From Pseudomonadota bacterium (GTDB taxonomy: Bacteria > Pseudomonadota > Gammaproteobacteria > Xanthomonadales > Wenzhouxiangellaceae): 64,000 nt of DNA. Where the stretch lies: the NCBI GenBank assembly GCA_013285445.1, contig CP053448.1, positions 2,418,001 through 2,482,000 on the forward strand. The letters are read 5' to 3'. Positions within the stretch are counted from its first letter, which is position 1, and each line of letters starts with the position of its first letter. The translations under genes and the position numbers were made by a program. Positions 34,054 to 42,204 of the stretch are shown here, in pieces. The notes beneath the pieces were generated by a model. The model searched no databases. It saw nothing but the letters and a program-made list of their open reading frames with translations, and was not told where the DNA came from.

Positions 34054-37039
34054 CAGTCGATCAGACCTGCTCGACTGGGAAACCGGCATCCCGCTGGCCA
34101 GCGGCGGCTCGGCCGAGGTGGTTCGTGCCTGGTGCCCGACGCTGGGCTGCGACATTGCAGTCAAGTACCTCAGGGCCGAGGAGCCCGGCGCCATCGCCCG
34201 GCTGGTTCGCGAGGCCGAAACCCAGAAGGGCCTCGAGCATCCGCACATTCTGCGCGTGCACCAGACCGGCGTGCATCTGGGCCGGCACTACATCGCCATG
34301 GACCTGGTCGAGGGCCAGCCCATCGACCGGGCCCTCGAACCCGCCGACCAGGACACCCGCCTGGACCTGTTCGAGCAGGTGCTCGACGCCGTGGCGCTGG
34401 CGCACCGGGTCGGGGTGACCCACCGCGATCTCAAGCCGGCCAACATCCTGGTCGAGCGCACCGACCACGGCCTGCATGCCTGGGTGATGGACTTCGGGTT
34501 GGCCCGGCAGGCCGAAGACGCCACCCTGACGGTGACAGGCCACGCCGTCGGCACGCCCGGCTACATGGCGCCGGAACAGGCGCGCGGAGAAAAGCACGTC
34601 GACGCTCGCGCCGACGTCTTCGCCCTGGGGGTCATTCTCTATCGCCTGCTGACCGGCAAACTGCCGTTCGAAGGCGACACGCCGATGGCCATGATGCTGC
34701 AGGCCGCATCCGGCGACATCGTCCCGATCTCGGGCCTGAGACGCCAGCTGCCCGAGGGCCTGGTGCGCATCGTCGCGCGCTGCCTGGAGTATCGCCCGAG
34801 CGACCGTTATGCCGATGCCGGCGAGCTGCTGGCCGATGTGCGTGCGTTCCGCAACGGCCAGGCCCTGCGTGCCCGGCGCGTCGGGCGGCTCTACGGCCTC
34901 AGGCGATGGACCAGGCGCAACCCGATGCTGGCAACAGCCGGCATGGCGGTCGCACTGCTGGTCGCGATCAGTACGGCCGCCGTGGTCTGGAACTGGCAAC
35001 GCAGCGCCACCGAACTTGCCACCGCCCGCACCCTGATCGCCAGCGCCGAGCGCGTCAGAGGCGACTGGCACATCGACCAGATGCGTCCGCCACACGACCA
35101 GTCCGGGGCTCGCGAAGCGGCACTGGAAACGCTGCAACACCTGGACGAGGAAACGCGCCGGATCGGACGACAAGCAAGCGCCGAGGTTCATGCAGCGATG
35201 GCCGATCTGCACTACGCACTCGGTAACCACGCGGCCGCCCTGGAACTGGCCCGGGGCGCCTGGCAGGCGGGCCTGCGTGATAGTACCGTGGCCAGCCGGG
35301 CAGCCCGTGCACTGCTTCGACAGCACAGCGAGCAGCGAATCCAGCGCAGCCTGTCGGTTGACCCGGAGCTGCTGCCCGAGCTGCACGAGCAGGCGAAAGC
35401 CGAGCTGCTGAAGCAGCTGGCACCCTACCGGGGTCATCTGCCTGCGGAAACCGAGCGCCTGGTCTCCGCCAGCCTGGGCGAAGACACTGATGAAACCCTG
35501 ACGTGGATGGCGGCAATCGAGCCGGTTACCCCCGATGACTGGGACACGCTGCTGATCCTGGCCCAGCATCAGACCGCCGAGGCGGCCCTGGATCTGATGC
35601 GCGATCAGGATCGGGCCACTGCGCGCATCGACCGCATCGACCAGGCGCTGGCTTCGCTTGGCGAAACCGCACGTTCCAGCGCCGGCGTTCACCTGGCACG
35701 CTGCCAACTGGCCGCCGTCGAGGCCAACCCGCTCAACACGGCATATGACCCGGAGGCTGAGAGCGGCATCGATCGTATCGAGCACTGTCGCATCGGGCTC
35801 GAAATCCGCCGCGACGACCCCGATCTGCTGGCCGCCAGGGCTTACTGGCTCTGGCAGACAGCCAAGCGCAACCTCAGAGCGCGCAAGGGCTACGTGGATC
35901 TACTCGACGAGGCCATCGACCTGGCGGGACGAGCACTCGAGCAAGCGCCCGACAACCACGCGGCCCGCCTGTCCCTGGGCACCGCGCTACAGCTCAAGGG
36001 CCGCTGGGCCATGAGCAATGGACAGCCGGAATCCGGCTACCTCCAGCGAGCGCGCAAAATTCTGCGGCAGGCGCACGAGCGCTTTCCCGGCAGCGTGAAC
36101 ATCATCAACAACCTGGCGCTGGCCTGGAGCCACACCGCCACATCGCGCCACGCCAACGGCGACTTCGACGGCGGCGAGGCGGCGAACGAAGAAGCCATCC
36201 GCTGGATGCAACGTGCCGCCGAACTCCGGCCGGATGACCGCCGCCTGGTCCACAACGCAATGGCCATGGAAACATTCCTGCTCTACGATCGGCAGAAACG
36301 CGGGCGCCATGAAATGGCAGATCACCACCGGCTGGACGCGGGCCTGGAGTCGCTGATCGAGCGCTATCCCGACTACGCCACGCCATACAACACACTGGCA
36401 CTGCTGTGGTGGGGGCTGGCCGAGTTCCAGCAGCGAGCCGGAGAAAACCCGAACCCCGCCCTCAACCGGGCCGAGAATGCCTTGCGGCGCCTGCTCGCAC
36501 TGGAACCCGACCACGAGAGCGGACAGATCAACCTGGCCGGCGTACTTCGCCACCGCTACTCGTTCAACACCCCCGCCCAATCCGACGGTCTGGAGGCCGC
36601 TGCCGACGAGGCACTGTCGATCTACCGTCGGCTCGAGCGACCCGACGCCGAACAGCGCGAATTCGGCTGCCTGATTGCAGAAGTGTTGACCGCCCGGGCA
36701 GCTCGACGGCCACCCGGCCAGCGACTGACCATGCTGGCCGAGGCCGAAAGACTCAGCCGGGTCGGAGACAACATCGACTGGATGCGGCTTGAATGCCTCG
36801 CCGCGCGAGCCAGGCTGGCCCTGGTCATGACCGAGTCCACCGGCACCGGCGATCAGCTTGAAAGCATCTGGAACGAGATCTCGTCAACCATGACCACGGA
36901 CACGCCAGACGACGCGGCCCTGATGCATGCCGCCGCCGAGCTGGCCGCGGCACTCGGCAGAACCGGGTTTGCCATCGACTGGGCCGCCCGCGCCGCCAGC
37001 CAGAACCCGCAGTACGCGGTCGCGCAACCAGCCGGCTGA
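34043..37039 (+). CDS. Membrane Ser/Thr protein kinase with large helical-repeat C-terminal region
   Basis: A 998-residue protein. Residues ~12-280 are a PASTA-lacking Hanks-type kinase: glycine-rich LASGGSAEV, Lys41 in AVKYL, HRDLKPANIL with catalytic Asp129, DFGLA with Asp150, and GTPGYMAPEQARG. One transmembrane helix follows at ~293-318 (MLATAGMAVALLVAISTAAVVW), then ~680 residues rich in alpha-helical TPR-like segments (HAAMADLHYALGNHAAALELARGA shortened here; RAENALRRLLALEPDHESG). The start ATG 34043 overlaps the upstream stop. It probably phosphorylates threonines read by the FHA domain of the preceding regulator. Confidence 0.92.
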   Translation: MSTDSRSDLLDWETGIPLASGGSAEVVRAWCPTLGCDIAVKYLRAEEPGAIARLVREAETQKGLEHPHILRVHQTGVHLGRHYIAMDLVEGQPIDRALEPADQDTRLDLFEQVLDAVALAHRVGVTHRDLKPANILVERTDHGLHAWVMDFGLARQAEDATLTVTGHAVGTPGYMAPEQARGEKHVDARADVFALGVILYRLLTGKLPFEGDTPMAMMLQAASGDIVPISGLRRQLPEGLVRIVARCLEYRPSDRYADAGELLADVRAFRNGQALRARRVGRLYGLRRWTRRNPMLATAGMAVALLVAISTAAVVWNWQRSATELATARTLIASAERVRGDWHIDQMRPPHDQSGAREAALETLQHLDEETRRIGRQASAEVHAAMADLHYALGNHAAALELARGAWQAGLRDSTVASRAARALLRQHSEQRIQRSLSVDPELLPELHEQAKAELLKQLAPYRGHLPAETERLVSASLGEDTDETLTWMAAIEPVTPDDWDTLLILAQHQTAEAALDLMRDQDRATARIDRIDQALASLGETARSSAGVHLARCQLAAVEANPLNTAYDPEAESGIDRIEHCRIGLEIRRDDPDLLAARAYWLWQTAKRNLRARKGYVDLLDEAIDLAGRALEQAPDNHAARLSLGTALQLKGRWAMSNGQPESGYLQRARKILRQAHERFPGSVNIINNLALAWSHTATSRHANGDFDGGEAANEEAIRWMQRAAELRPDDRRLVHNAMAMETFLLYDRQKRGRHEMADHHRLDAGLESLIERYPDYATPYNTLALLWWGLAEFQQRAGENPNPALNRAENALRRLLALEPDHESGQINLAGVLRHRYSFNTPAQSDGLEAAADEALSIYRRLERPDAEQREFGCLIAEVLTARAARRPPGQRLTMLAEAERLSRVGDNIDWMRLECLAARARLALVMTESTGTGDQLESIWNEISSTMTTDTPDDAALMHAAAELAAALGRTGFAIDWAARAASQNPQYAVAQPAG

Positions 37040-37111
37040 CATCCCGCTCGGCCCGCGCCCTGACATCAGCTGGCACGCCCTTCCCGTTCAGGCTAAAATA
37101 GGCGGCTGCCT

Positions 37112-37137
37112 CGCCAGCCTTCCGGAGTTGGCTGGCG
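37112..37137 (+). promoter_or_regulatory. Leader hairpin upstream of leucine dehydrogenase
   Basis: CGCCAGCC (37112-37119) pairs perfectly with GGCTGGCG (37130-37137) around a ten-base loop TTCCGGAGTT. It lies 130 bases upstream of the ldh start in a 227-bp gap after the kinase gene. No T-tract follows, so it could be a terminator of the kinase operon without one, or a leader element. TAAAAT at 37094-37099 could be a -10 box just before it. Confidence 0.35.
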
Positions 37138-37266
37138 GGAGCGACCGCGGCCCGGATCCACGACGACTGCCGGGCGTGTCAACCAACAAGTCAAACCCCG
37201 CCGATTCTTCGGGGGATCGGCGCACATGCCTGCGACCGCACCGGCGCGGGCCCTGGAGGACTGTCA

Positions 37267-38370
37267 ATGAATTTGTTTGAAACCATCCACACGACCGAGC
37301 ACGAGCAGGTCATTTTCTGCCACAACAAGGACGCCGGCCTCAAGGCCATCATCGCCATTCACAACACCACGCTCGGCCCGGCACTGGGTGGCATGCGCAT
37401 GTGGCCTTACGCAACCGAGCAGGAAGCGCTCGACGATGTGCTGCGTCTGTCGCGCGGCATGACCTACAAGGCGTCCGTCGCCGGCCTCAACCTCGGCGGC
37501 GGCAAATCGGTCATCATCGGCGACCCGCGCAAGGACAAGTCCGAGGCGCTGTTTCGGGCGGTAGGCCGATTCATCGACTCGCTGCACGGCCGCTACATCA
37601 CTGCCGAGGACGTCGGCATCGACGTCAACGACATGGAATACGTCTTCCAGGAAACCGACAATGTCGTTGGTGTCCACCAGGTTCACGGCGGTTCCGGCGA
37701 CCCTTCGCCATTCACTGCCTTCGGCACCCTGCAGGGCATTCGCGCCAGCCTTCAGCGCAAGTTCGGCGACGAGGAGATCGGCAGCTACAGCTACGCTGTG
37801 CAGGGCGTTGGCCATGTCGGCATGGAACTGGTCAAACTGCTTAGAAACGAAGGTTCCAGGGTCTTTGTGACCGACATCAATGAAGACGCCGTGCAGGCAG
37901 CCGTTGATCTGGGCTGCGAGGCCGTCGGCACCGATGAAATCTACGACGTCGACGCAGACGTCTATTCCCCGACCGCCCTGGGCGCAACCGTCAATGAGCA
38001 GACGATTCCGCGCTTCAAGTTCAAGATCGTCTGCGGCGCCGCCAACAATCAGCTCGCCACCGAGGAATGCGGCGATGAGCTTGAACGCCGCGGCATCATT
38101 TATGCACCGGACTACGCCGTCAACGCTGGCGGCCTGATGAACGTGTCGATCGAGTTCGAGGGCTATAATCGCGAGCGCGCCAAGCGCATGACCCGCGCGA
38201 TCTACTACAATGTCTCGAAGATCTTCCAGATCGCCGAGCGCGACGGTATTCCGACCTGGAAGGCGGCCGATCGCATGGCCGAGGAACGCATCGCCATGGT
38301 CGGCAAGCTCAAGCTGCCCTTCATGGGACGCGCTCACCGTTTCCCGGGCCGCGAGCGCGGAAACCACTGA
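37267..38370 (+). CDS. ldh: Leucine dehydrogenase (Glu/Leu/Phe/Val dehydrogenase family)
   Basis: A 367-residue enzyme with the family glycine-rich catalytic region PALGGMRMWPY, RLSRGMTYKASVAGLNLGGGK (Lys68 and Lys80 are the substrate and catalytic lysines by alignment with Bacillus leucine dehydrogenase), and a Rossmann domain with AVQGVGHVGMELVKLL. It oxidatively deaminates leucine, isoleucine and valine to 2-oxo acids with NAD. GGAGG precedes the ATG at eight bases. The next gene encodes isovaleryl-CoA dehydrogenase, so this is the first step of leucine degradation. Confidence 0.9.
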   Translation: MNLFETIHTTEHEQVIFCHNKDAGLKAIIAIHNTTLGPALGGMRMWPYATEQEALDDVLRLSRGMTYKASVAGLNLGGGKSVIIGDPRKDKSEALFRAVGRFIDSLHGRYITAEDVGIDVNDMEYVFQETDNVVGVHQVHGGSGDPSPFTAFGTLQGIRASLQRKFGDEEIGSYSYAVQGVGHVGMELVKLLRNEGSRVFVTDINEDAVQAAVDLGCEAVGTDEIYDVDADVYSPTALGATVNEQTIPRFKFKIVCGAANNQLATEECGDELERRGIIYAPDYAVNAGGLMNVSIEFEGYNRERAKRMTRAIYYNVSKIFQIAERDGIPTWKAADRMAEERIAMVGKLKLPFMGRAHRFPGRERGNH

Positions 38371-38378
38371 CGAAAACG

Positions 38379-38409
38379 GTTGACGGTTTACGGGTTCCGG
38401 TTTCCGGGC
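38379..38409. repeat. Heptamer tandem repeat (GGTTTCC/GGTTTAC type)
   Basis: GGTTGAC, GGTTTAC, GGGTTCC and GGTTTCC follow in tandem, period seven, right after the ldh stop codon (38370). An inverted related tract lies at 38494-38514. Confidence 0.8.
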
Positions 38410-38493
38410 GGGCGTCGATCAGCGCAGTCGCGGCAGCATGCCCCGCCGGCGTCCCAAGGCTTTCGAGCTGCTTCCAAAACCACCGAAGCCTCC

Positions 38494-38514
38494 CCGTAAA
38501 CCGTAAACCGGAAA
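38494..38514. repeat. Heptamer tandem repeat abutting the isovaleryl-CoA dehydrogenase start
   Basis: CCGTAAA, CCGTAAA and CCGGAAA in tandem, then CCCTGAT and the ATG at 38522. It is the reverse complement type of the tract at 38379-38409; the two arms could pair across ~85 bases. Confidence 0.8.
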
Positions 38515-38521
38515 CCCTGAT

Positions 38522-39670
38522 ATGAAACTTTCCCAAGACATCGAGCTGCTCAGAGACAGCGTTCGCCGCTTCGCCGAGGAAGCGATCGCTCCGCGCGCGG
38601 AGGAAATTGACCGGTCCAACGAGTTTCCACAGGAACTCTGGACGGCGCTGGGACAGATGGGCCTGCTGGGCATCACCGTTCCCGAGCAATACGGCGGTTC
38701 GGACATGGGCTACCTGGCCCACCTGGTGGCGATGGAGGAGATCTCGCGCGCTTCCGGCTCGATCGGTCTGTCCTACGGTGCACATTCCAACCTGTGCCTC
38801 GACAACCTCTGCCGCAACGGCAGCGAGACCCAGCGCCAGAAATACGTACCAAGGCTCGTTGCCGGAGAGTGGGTCGGAGCACTGGCCATGTCCGAGCCGG
38901 GCGCCGGCTCCGACGTCGTCGGCTCAATGAGCTGTCGGGCGGAAAAGCAGGGCGATGTCTGGGTCGCCAATGGCTCGAAGATGTGGATCACCAATGGACC
39001 GGAATGCGACGTAGCGCTGGTCTACATGCGCACCGCCGGCCGGGACGCCGGCAGCAAGTGCATGACCGCCTTCCTGGTCGAGAAGGATTTCGGCGGTTTC
39101 ACCAAGGCCCAGAAGCTCGACAAGTTCGGTATGCGCGGCTCCAACACCTGCGAGCTGGTCTTCGACAACTGCGAGATCCCCGACGAAAACGTGCTCGGAG
39201 AGGTCAACGAAGGCGTGAAGATCCTGATGTCGGGCCTGAACTCCGAGCGCCTGGTGCTCTCCGGCGGCCCCATCGGCATCATGCAGGCGGCCATGGACAA
39301 CGTGCTGCCCTACATCCGCGAGCGCAAGCAGTTCGGCCGCACCCTGTCGGACTTCGGGCTGATGCAGGCCAAGATCGGGGACATGTACACCGCGCTGCAG
39401 TCTTCACGGGGCTTTGCCTACCAGGTGGCCTCCGACTATGATCACGGCGACAAATCGCGCATCGACGCCGCTGCCTGCCTCCTGCATGCCTCGACCAGCG
39501 CCGTGAAAGTCGCGCTCGAGGCCATTCAGGCCCTGGGCGGCAACGGCTACATCAACGAGTACCCAACCGGCCGTTTGCTCCGGGACGCCAAACTCTACGA
39601 CATCGGCGCCGGCACCAACGAAATCCGGCGCATGCTCATTGGAAGAGAATTGGCGGCAGGACGCACCTGA
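38522..39670 (+). CDS. ivd: Isovaleryl-CoA dehydrogenase
   Basis: A 382-residue acyl-CoA dehydrogenase. The FAD/substrate blocks are ALAMSEPGAGSDVVG, WITNGPECDV, RKQFGRTLSDFGLMQAKI and ALGGNGYINEYPTGRLLRDAKLYDIGAGTNEIRR (cited in pieces). Glu242 in LNSERLVLSGGP matches the unusually placed catalytic glutamate of isovaleryl-CoA dehydrogenases, which separates it from short-chain family members. It oxidises isovaleryl-CoA to 3-methylcrotonyl-CoA in leucine breakdown. No Shine-Dalgarno is seen; the ATG follows a heptamer repeat directly. Confidence 0.9.
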   Translation: MKLSQDIELLRDSVRRFAEEAIAPRAEEIDRSNEFPQELWTALGQMGLLGITVPEQYGGSDMGYLAHLVAMEEISRASGSIGLSYGAHSNLCLDNLCRNGSETQRQKYVPRLVAGEWVGALAMSEPGAGSDVVGSMSCRAEKQGDVWVANGSKMWITNGPECDVALVYMRTAGRDAGSKCMTAFLVEKDFGGFTKAQKLDKFGMRGSNTCELVFDNCEIPDENVLGEVNEGVKILMSGLNSERLVLSGGPIGIMQAAMDNVLPYIRERKQFGRTLSDFGLMQAKIGDMYTALQSSRGFAYQVASDYDHGDKSRIDAAACLLHASTSAVKVALEAIQALGGNGYINEYPTGRLLRDAKLYDIGAGTNEIRRMLIGRELAAGRT

Positions 39671-39681
39671 TCGACGGCACC

Positions 39682-39712
39682 GTAGGTCGGGGTCGCATCC
39701 CCGACGGACGAC
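39682..39712. repeat. REP-like element after isovaleryl-CoA dehydrogenase
   Basis: GTAGGTCGGGGTCGCATCCC onward to CGGACGAC: same element as at 7063, 12 bases after the ivd stop. The inverted partner begins at ~39734 and is also the first unit of the 102-bp array. Confidence 0.85.
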
Positions 39713-39736
39713 TATATGTGATCAGATCCTCTACGT

Positions 39737-40142
39737 CGTCCGTCGGGGACGCGGCCCCGACCTACGCGGACACAACTCTTTTCCGGTGGCGACTGTGACC
39801 CCTCCACCCTGGATCCTCGGTTAACCTGTCATCTCATTCGTCCGTCGGGGACGCGGCCCCGACCTGCGCGGACACAACTCTTTTCCGGTGGCGACTGTGA
39901 CCCCTCCACCCTGGATCCTCGGTTAACCTGTCATCTCATTCGTCCGTCGGGGACGCGGCCCCGACCTGCGCGGACACAACTCTTTTCCGGTGGCGACTGT
40001 GACCCCTCCACCCTGGATCCTCGGTTAACCTGTCATCTCATTCGTCCGTCGGGGACACGGCCCCGACCTGCGCGGACACAACTCTTTTCCGGTGGCGACT
40101 GTGACCCCTCCACCCTGGATCCTCGGTTAACCTGTCATCTCA
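39737..40142. repeat. 102-bp tandem repeat array, four copies
   Basis: Copies at 39737-39838, 39839-39940, 39941-40042 and 40043-40142 (the last two bases short). Each begins with an inverted REP-like hairpin, CGTCCGTCGGGGACGCGGCC, then continues through ACACAACTCTTTTCCGG, GTGACCCCTCCACCC and GGTTAACCTGTCATCTCA. Copies differ by only one or two substitutions (for example GGGGACACGG in the fourth). The array ends 22 bases before the SLC13-family start codon. Confidence 0.95.
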
Positions 40143-40164
40143 GTCACGCTTGCGGACCTGAATC

Positions 40165-41982
40165 ATGACCGTCGAAATCGCGCTGGTCTTCATCATCATC
40201 GGCATCGCGCTGTATCTGTTCGCCAGCGAGAAGTTTCCGCTCGACGTCACCGCCTTCCTGATCCTGGTATCCGTCACCGCGATTCCGCTGCTGTTTCACT
40301 CCGAATGGCTGCTCGATCGCGGTATTGACCTGCAGTCGGCGTTTCCGACCGTGCGCGAGGGCCTGTCCGGCCTGTCCTCCCCGGCCACCGTCACGGTGCT
40401 GGCGATGTTCATCCTGTCGGCCGGCGTGCAGCGCTCGGGGCTGATCCACCGCCTGGGCATGCTGTTGGCACCGTGGATGAATGGCCCCGAATGGCGCCAG
40501 ATCACCATCATCGCTCTGCTCGTCGGCCCGGTCTCGGGCCTGATCAACAACACCGCGGCGGTCGCGGTGGCCATCCCGCTGGTGCTCGACATGGCCAAGC
40601 GCTCGAACTCGCAAGCCGCCCGCCTGCTGCTGCCGCTGAGTTTCCTGGCCATGATGGGCGGCACGCTGACGCTGATCGGGACCTCGACCAACCTGCTCGC
40701 CTCCTCGCTGCTGGCCGACTCGGAAGCCTTCGGCCGCGAGATCGGCCTGTTCGAGTTCACCCATCTGGGCCTGGTCGTGCTCGCCACCGGGCTGATCTAT
40801 TTCCTGCTCGTCGGCCGCTGGCTCATGCCAGCCCGGGATCTCGTCCAGGTCCACGACAGTGAAGAAGAAAAGTTCGTCTTCGAAGTACAGATCCAGTCCG
40901 GCAGCTCGCTGCTCGGCAAGAGCATCAGCGAGGCGGACTTCGACGAGCAGACCGGCACCGAAGCCGTCCGCCTGGTGCGCGGCGACCAATCACATATCAA
41001 GCGGGCCGCGACCACGCGCCTGAAGGTCGGCGATATCCTGCAGCTGCGCGGGAACCGCCGCCAGGTGGCCGATCTGATCAAGTCCGGGGAGGTCGAAGTG
41101 CTATCAGAGTTCGGGCAGTCGCGACGCGTGCGCGCCGACGGCCATCTGGCGCGACTACTGCTGCGCAATGATCGCGTGTTCAAGGACACGCCGGCAGCGC
41201 AAGTCGATTTCTGGCGCCGCTACCAGGCCCGCCTGGTCGGCCCGGAAGTCGAGACGGTCCAGTCCCGGCGCCTGGCCGACGAGCCGCTGATGGTCGGCGA
41301 GATCGTGCTGGTCCAGCTTTCATCCACCGCACTGGACCGCCTGCGCCGCCATCCCGACGTGGTCGTGCTCGACAGCTTCGAGGACGAATTCGACGTCCGG
41401 CGCATGTGGTCGGCCGGACTGGTCGTCGCCGGTGTCGTTCTGGCCGCGGCACTTACGCCGCTGCCGATCGTCCTGACCGCGCTGATCGGCGTGGTCGCCA
41501 TGTTCTTCTGCGGCTGCCTGGCGCGCGAGGATCTCTATTCCGGCGTTTCATGGAACGTCATCTTCCTGCTCGCCGGCGTGATTCCGCTGGGTATCGCCAT
41601 GACCAAGTCGGGCGCGGCCGAGTGGCTGGCCACGGGCATCGCCGGTGGCGCCAGCGACTGGCACCCCCTGCTGGTGCTCATGGCGCTGTACCTGCTCACC
41701 ACAGTGCTGACCGAGATGGTGAGCAACAACGCCTCGGTGGTGATCCTGGTGCCGGTCGGCATCAGCATCGCCGAGCAGCTTGGCCTGCCGGTCTTTCCGG
41801 TCGTTCTGACCGTGATGTTCGCCGCCTCGACCAGCTTCCTGTCACCGGTCGGCTACCAGACCAACACCATGATCTACGGCACCGGCCTGTACCGGTTCAC
41901 GGATTTCGCCAAGGTCGGCGCACCGCTGAACCTGGTGCTGATGGTCGTTACCAGCGCGACCATCTACCAGATGTGGATGTAA
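40165..41982 (+). CDS. SLC13-family anion permease with TrkA-C domains
   Basis: A 605-residue membrane protein: ~5 N-terminal helices with the SLC13/DASS motifs VLAMFILSAGV, GLINNTAAVA and MMGGTLTLIGTSTNLLAS, a cytoplasmic central region of ~190 residues with TrkA-C/RCK-like beta strands (GKSISEADFDEQTG, RGDQ, LQLRGNRRQV), and ~5 C-terminal helices with VSNNASVVILVPVGIS and SFLSPVGYQTNTMIYG. Family members co-transport sodium with dicarboxylate, sulfate or other anions. The promoter must lie in or behind the tandem repeat array immediately upstream. Confidence 0.85.
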   Translation: MTVEIALVFIIIGIALYLFASEKFPLDVTAFLILVSVTAIPLLFHSEWLLDRGIDLQSAFPTVREGLSGLSSPATVTVLAMFILSAGVQRSGLIHRLGMLLAPWMNGPEWRQITIIALLVGPVSGLINNTAAVAVAIPLVLDMAKRSNSQAARLLLPLSFLAMMGGTLTLIGTSTNLLASSLLADSEAFGREIGLFEFTHLGLVVLATGLIYFLLVGRWLMPARDLVQVHDSEEEKFVFEVQIQSGSSLLGKSISEADFDEQTGTEAVRLVRGDQSHIKRAATTRLKVGDILQLRGNRRQVADLIKSGEVEVLSEFGQSRRVRADGHLARLLLRNDRVFKDTPAAQVDFWRRYQARLVGPEVETVQSRRLADEPLMVGEIVLVQLSSTALDRLRRHPDVVVLDSFEDEFDVRRMWSAGLVVAGVVLAAALTPLPIVLTALIGVVAMFFCGCLAREDLYSGVSWNVIFLLAGVIPLGIAMTKSGAAEWLATGIAGGASDWHPLLVLMALYLLTTVLTEMVSNNASVVILVPVGISIAEQLGLPVFPVVLTVMFAASTSFLSPVGYQTNTMIYGTGLYRFTDFAKVGAPLNLVLMVVTSATIYQMWM

Positions 41983-42000
41983 GGGACCCGGGCGCATGCC

Positions 42001-42056
42001 GTGGTCCGTGGTCCGTGGTCCGTGGTCCGTGGTCCGTGGTCCGTGGTTCATGGTCC
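42001..42056. repeat. Heptamer tandem repeat (GTGGTCC)
   Basis: Six exact GTGGTCC units (42001-42042) followed by GTGGTTC and ATGGTCC. It lies 18 bases after the SLC13-family stop, in the 222-bp gap to the large cytochrome protein. Confidence 0.95.
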
Positions 42057-42097
42057 GTTATCGCGGCGAAGCCGCCCCGCAACCATCCGACGCGCCG

Positions 42098-42160
42098 CCG
42101 GAACACCGAACACCGAACCCGTCTTGGCATTGTTTTCCTGAAACCTGTAACCTGAAACCC
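42098..42160. repeat. Two further heptamer tracts (CCGAACA and CCTGAAA types)
   Basis: CCGGAACA-CCGAACA-CCGAACC at 42098-42119 and CCTGAAA-CCTGTAA-CCTGAAA from ~42137 to 42158. Both have period seven and lie between the GTGGTCC tract and the end of the large cytochrome protein gene. No gene is visible in 41983-42204. Confidence 0.7.
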
Positions 42161-42204
42161 AGCCCCCAACCCGCCACGCCCCACCCCGGGGCTCTCCCGG
42201 GCTT

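Noticed and set aside
37264..38367. 367-residue antisense frame of leucine dehydrogenase
   Set aside because: It is the exact antisense of ldh with no ribosome site or known motif.
39682..40142. CRISPR array
   Set aside because: The repeats are 102 bp, nearly identical along the whole unit with no unique spacers, and no cas genes are present.
41842..42184. Minus-strand frame rich in DHGPRTT repeats
   Set aside because: It is the GTGGTCC heptamer repeat translated; no gene-like composition beyond the repeat.
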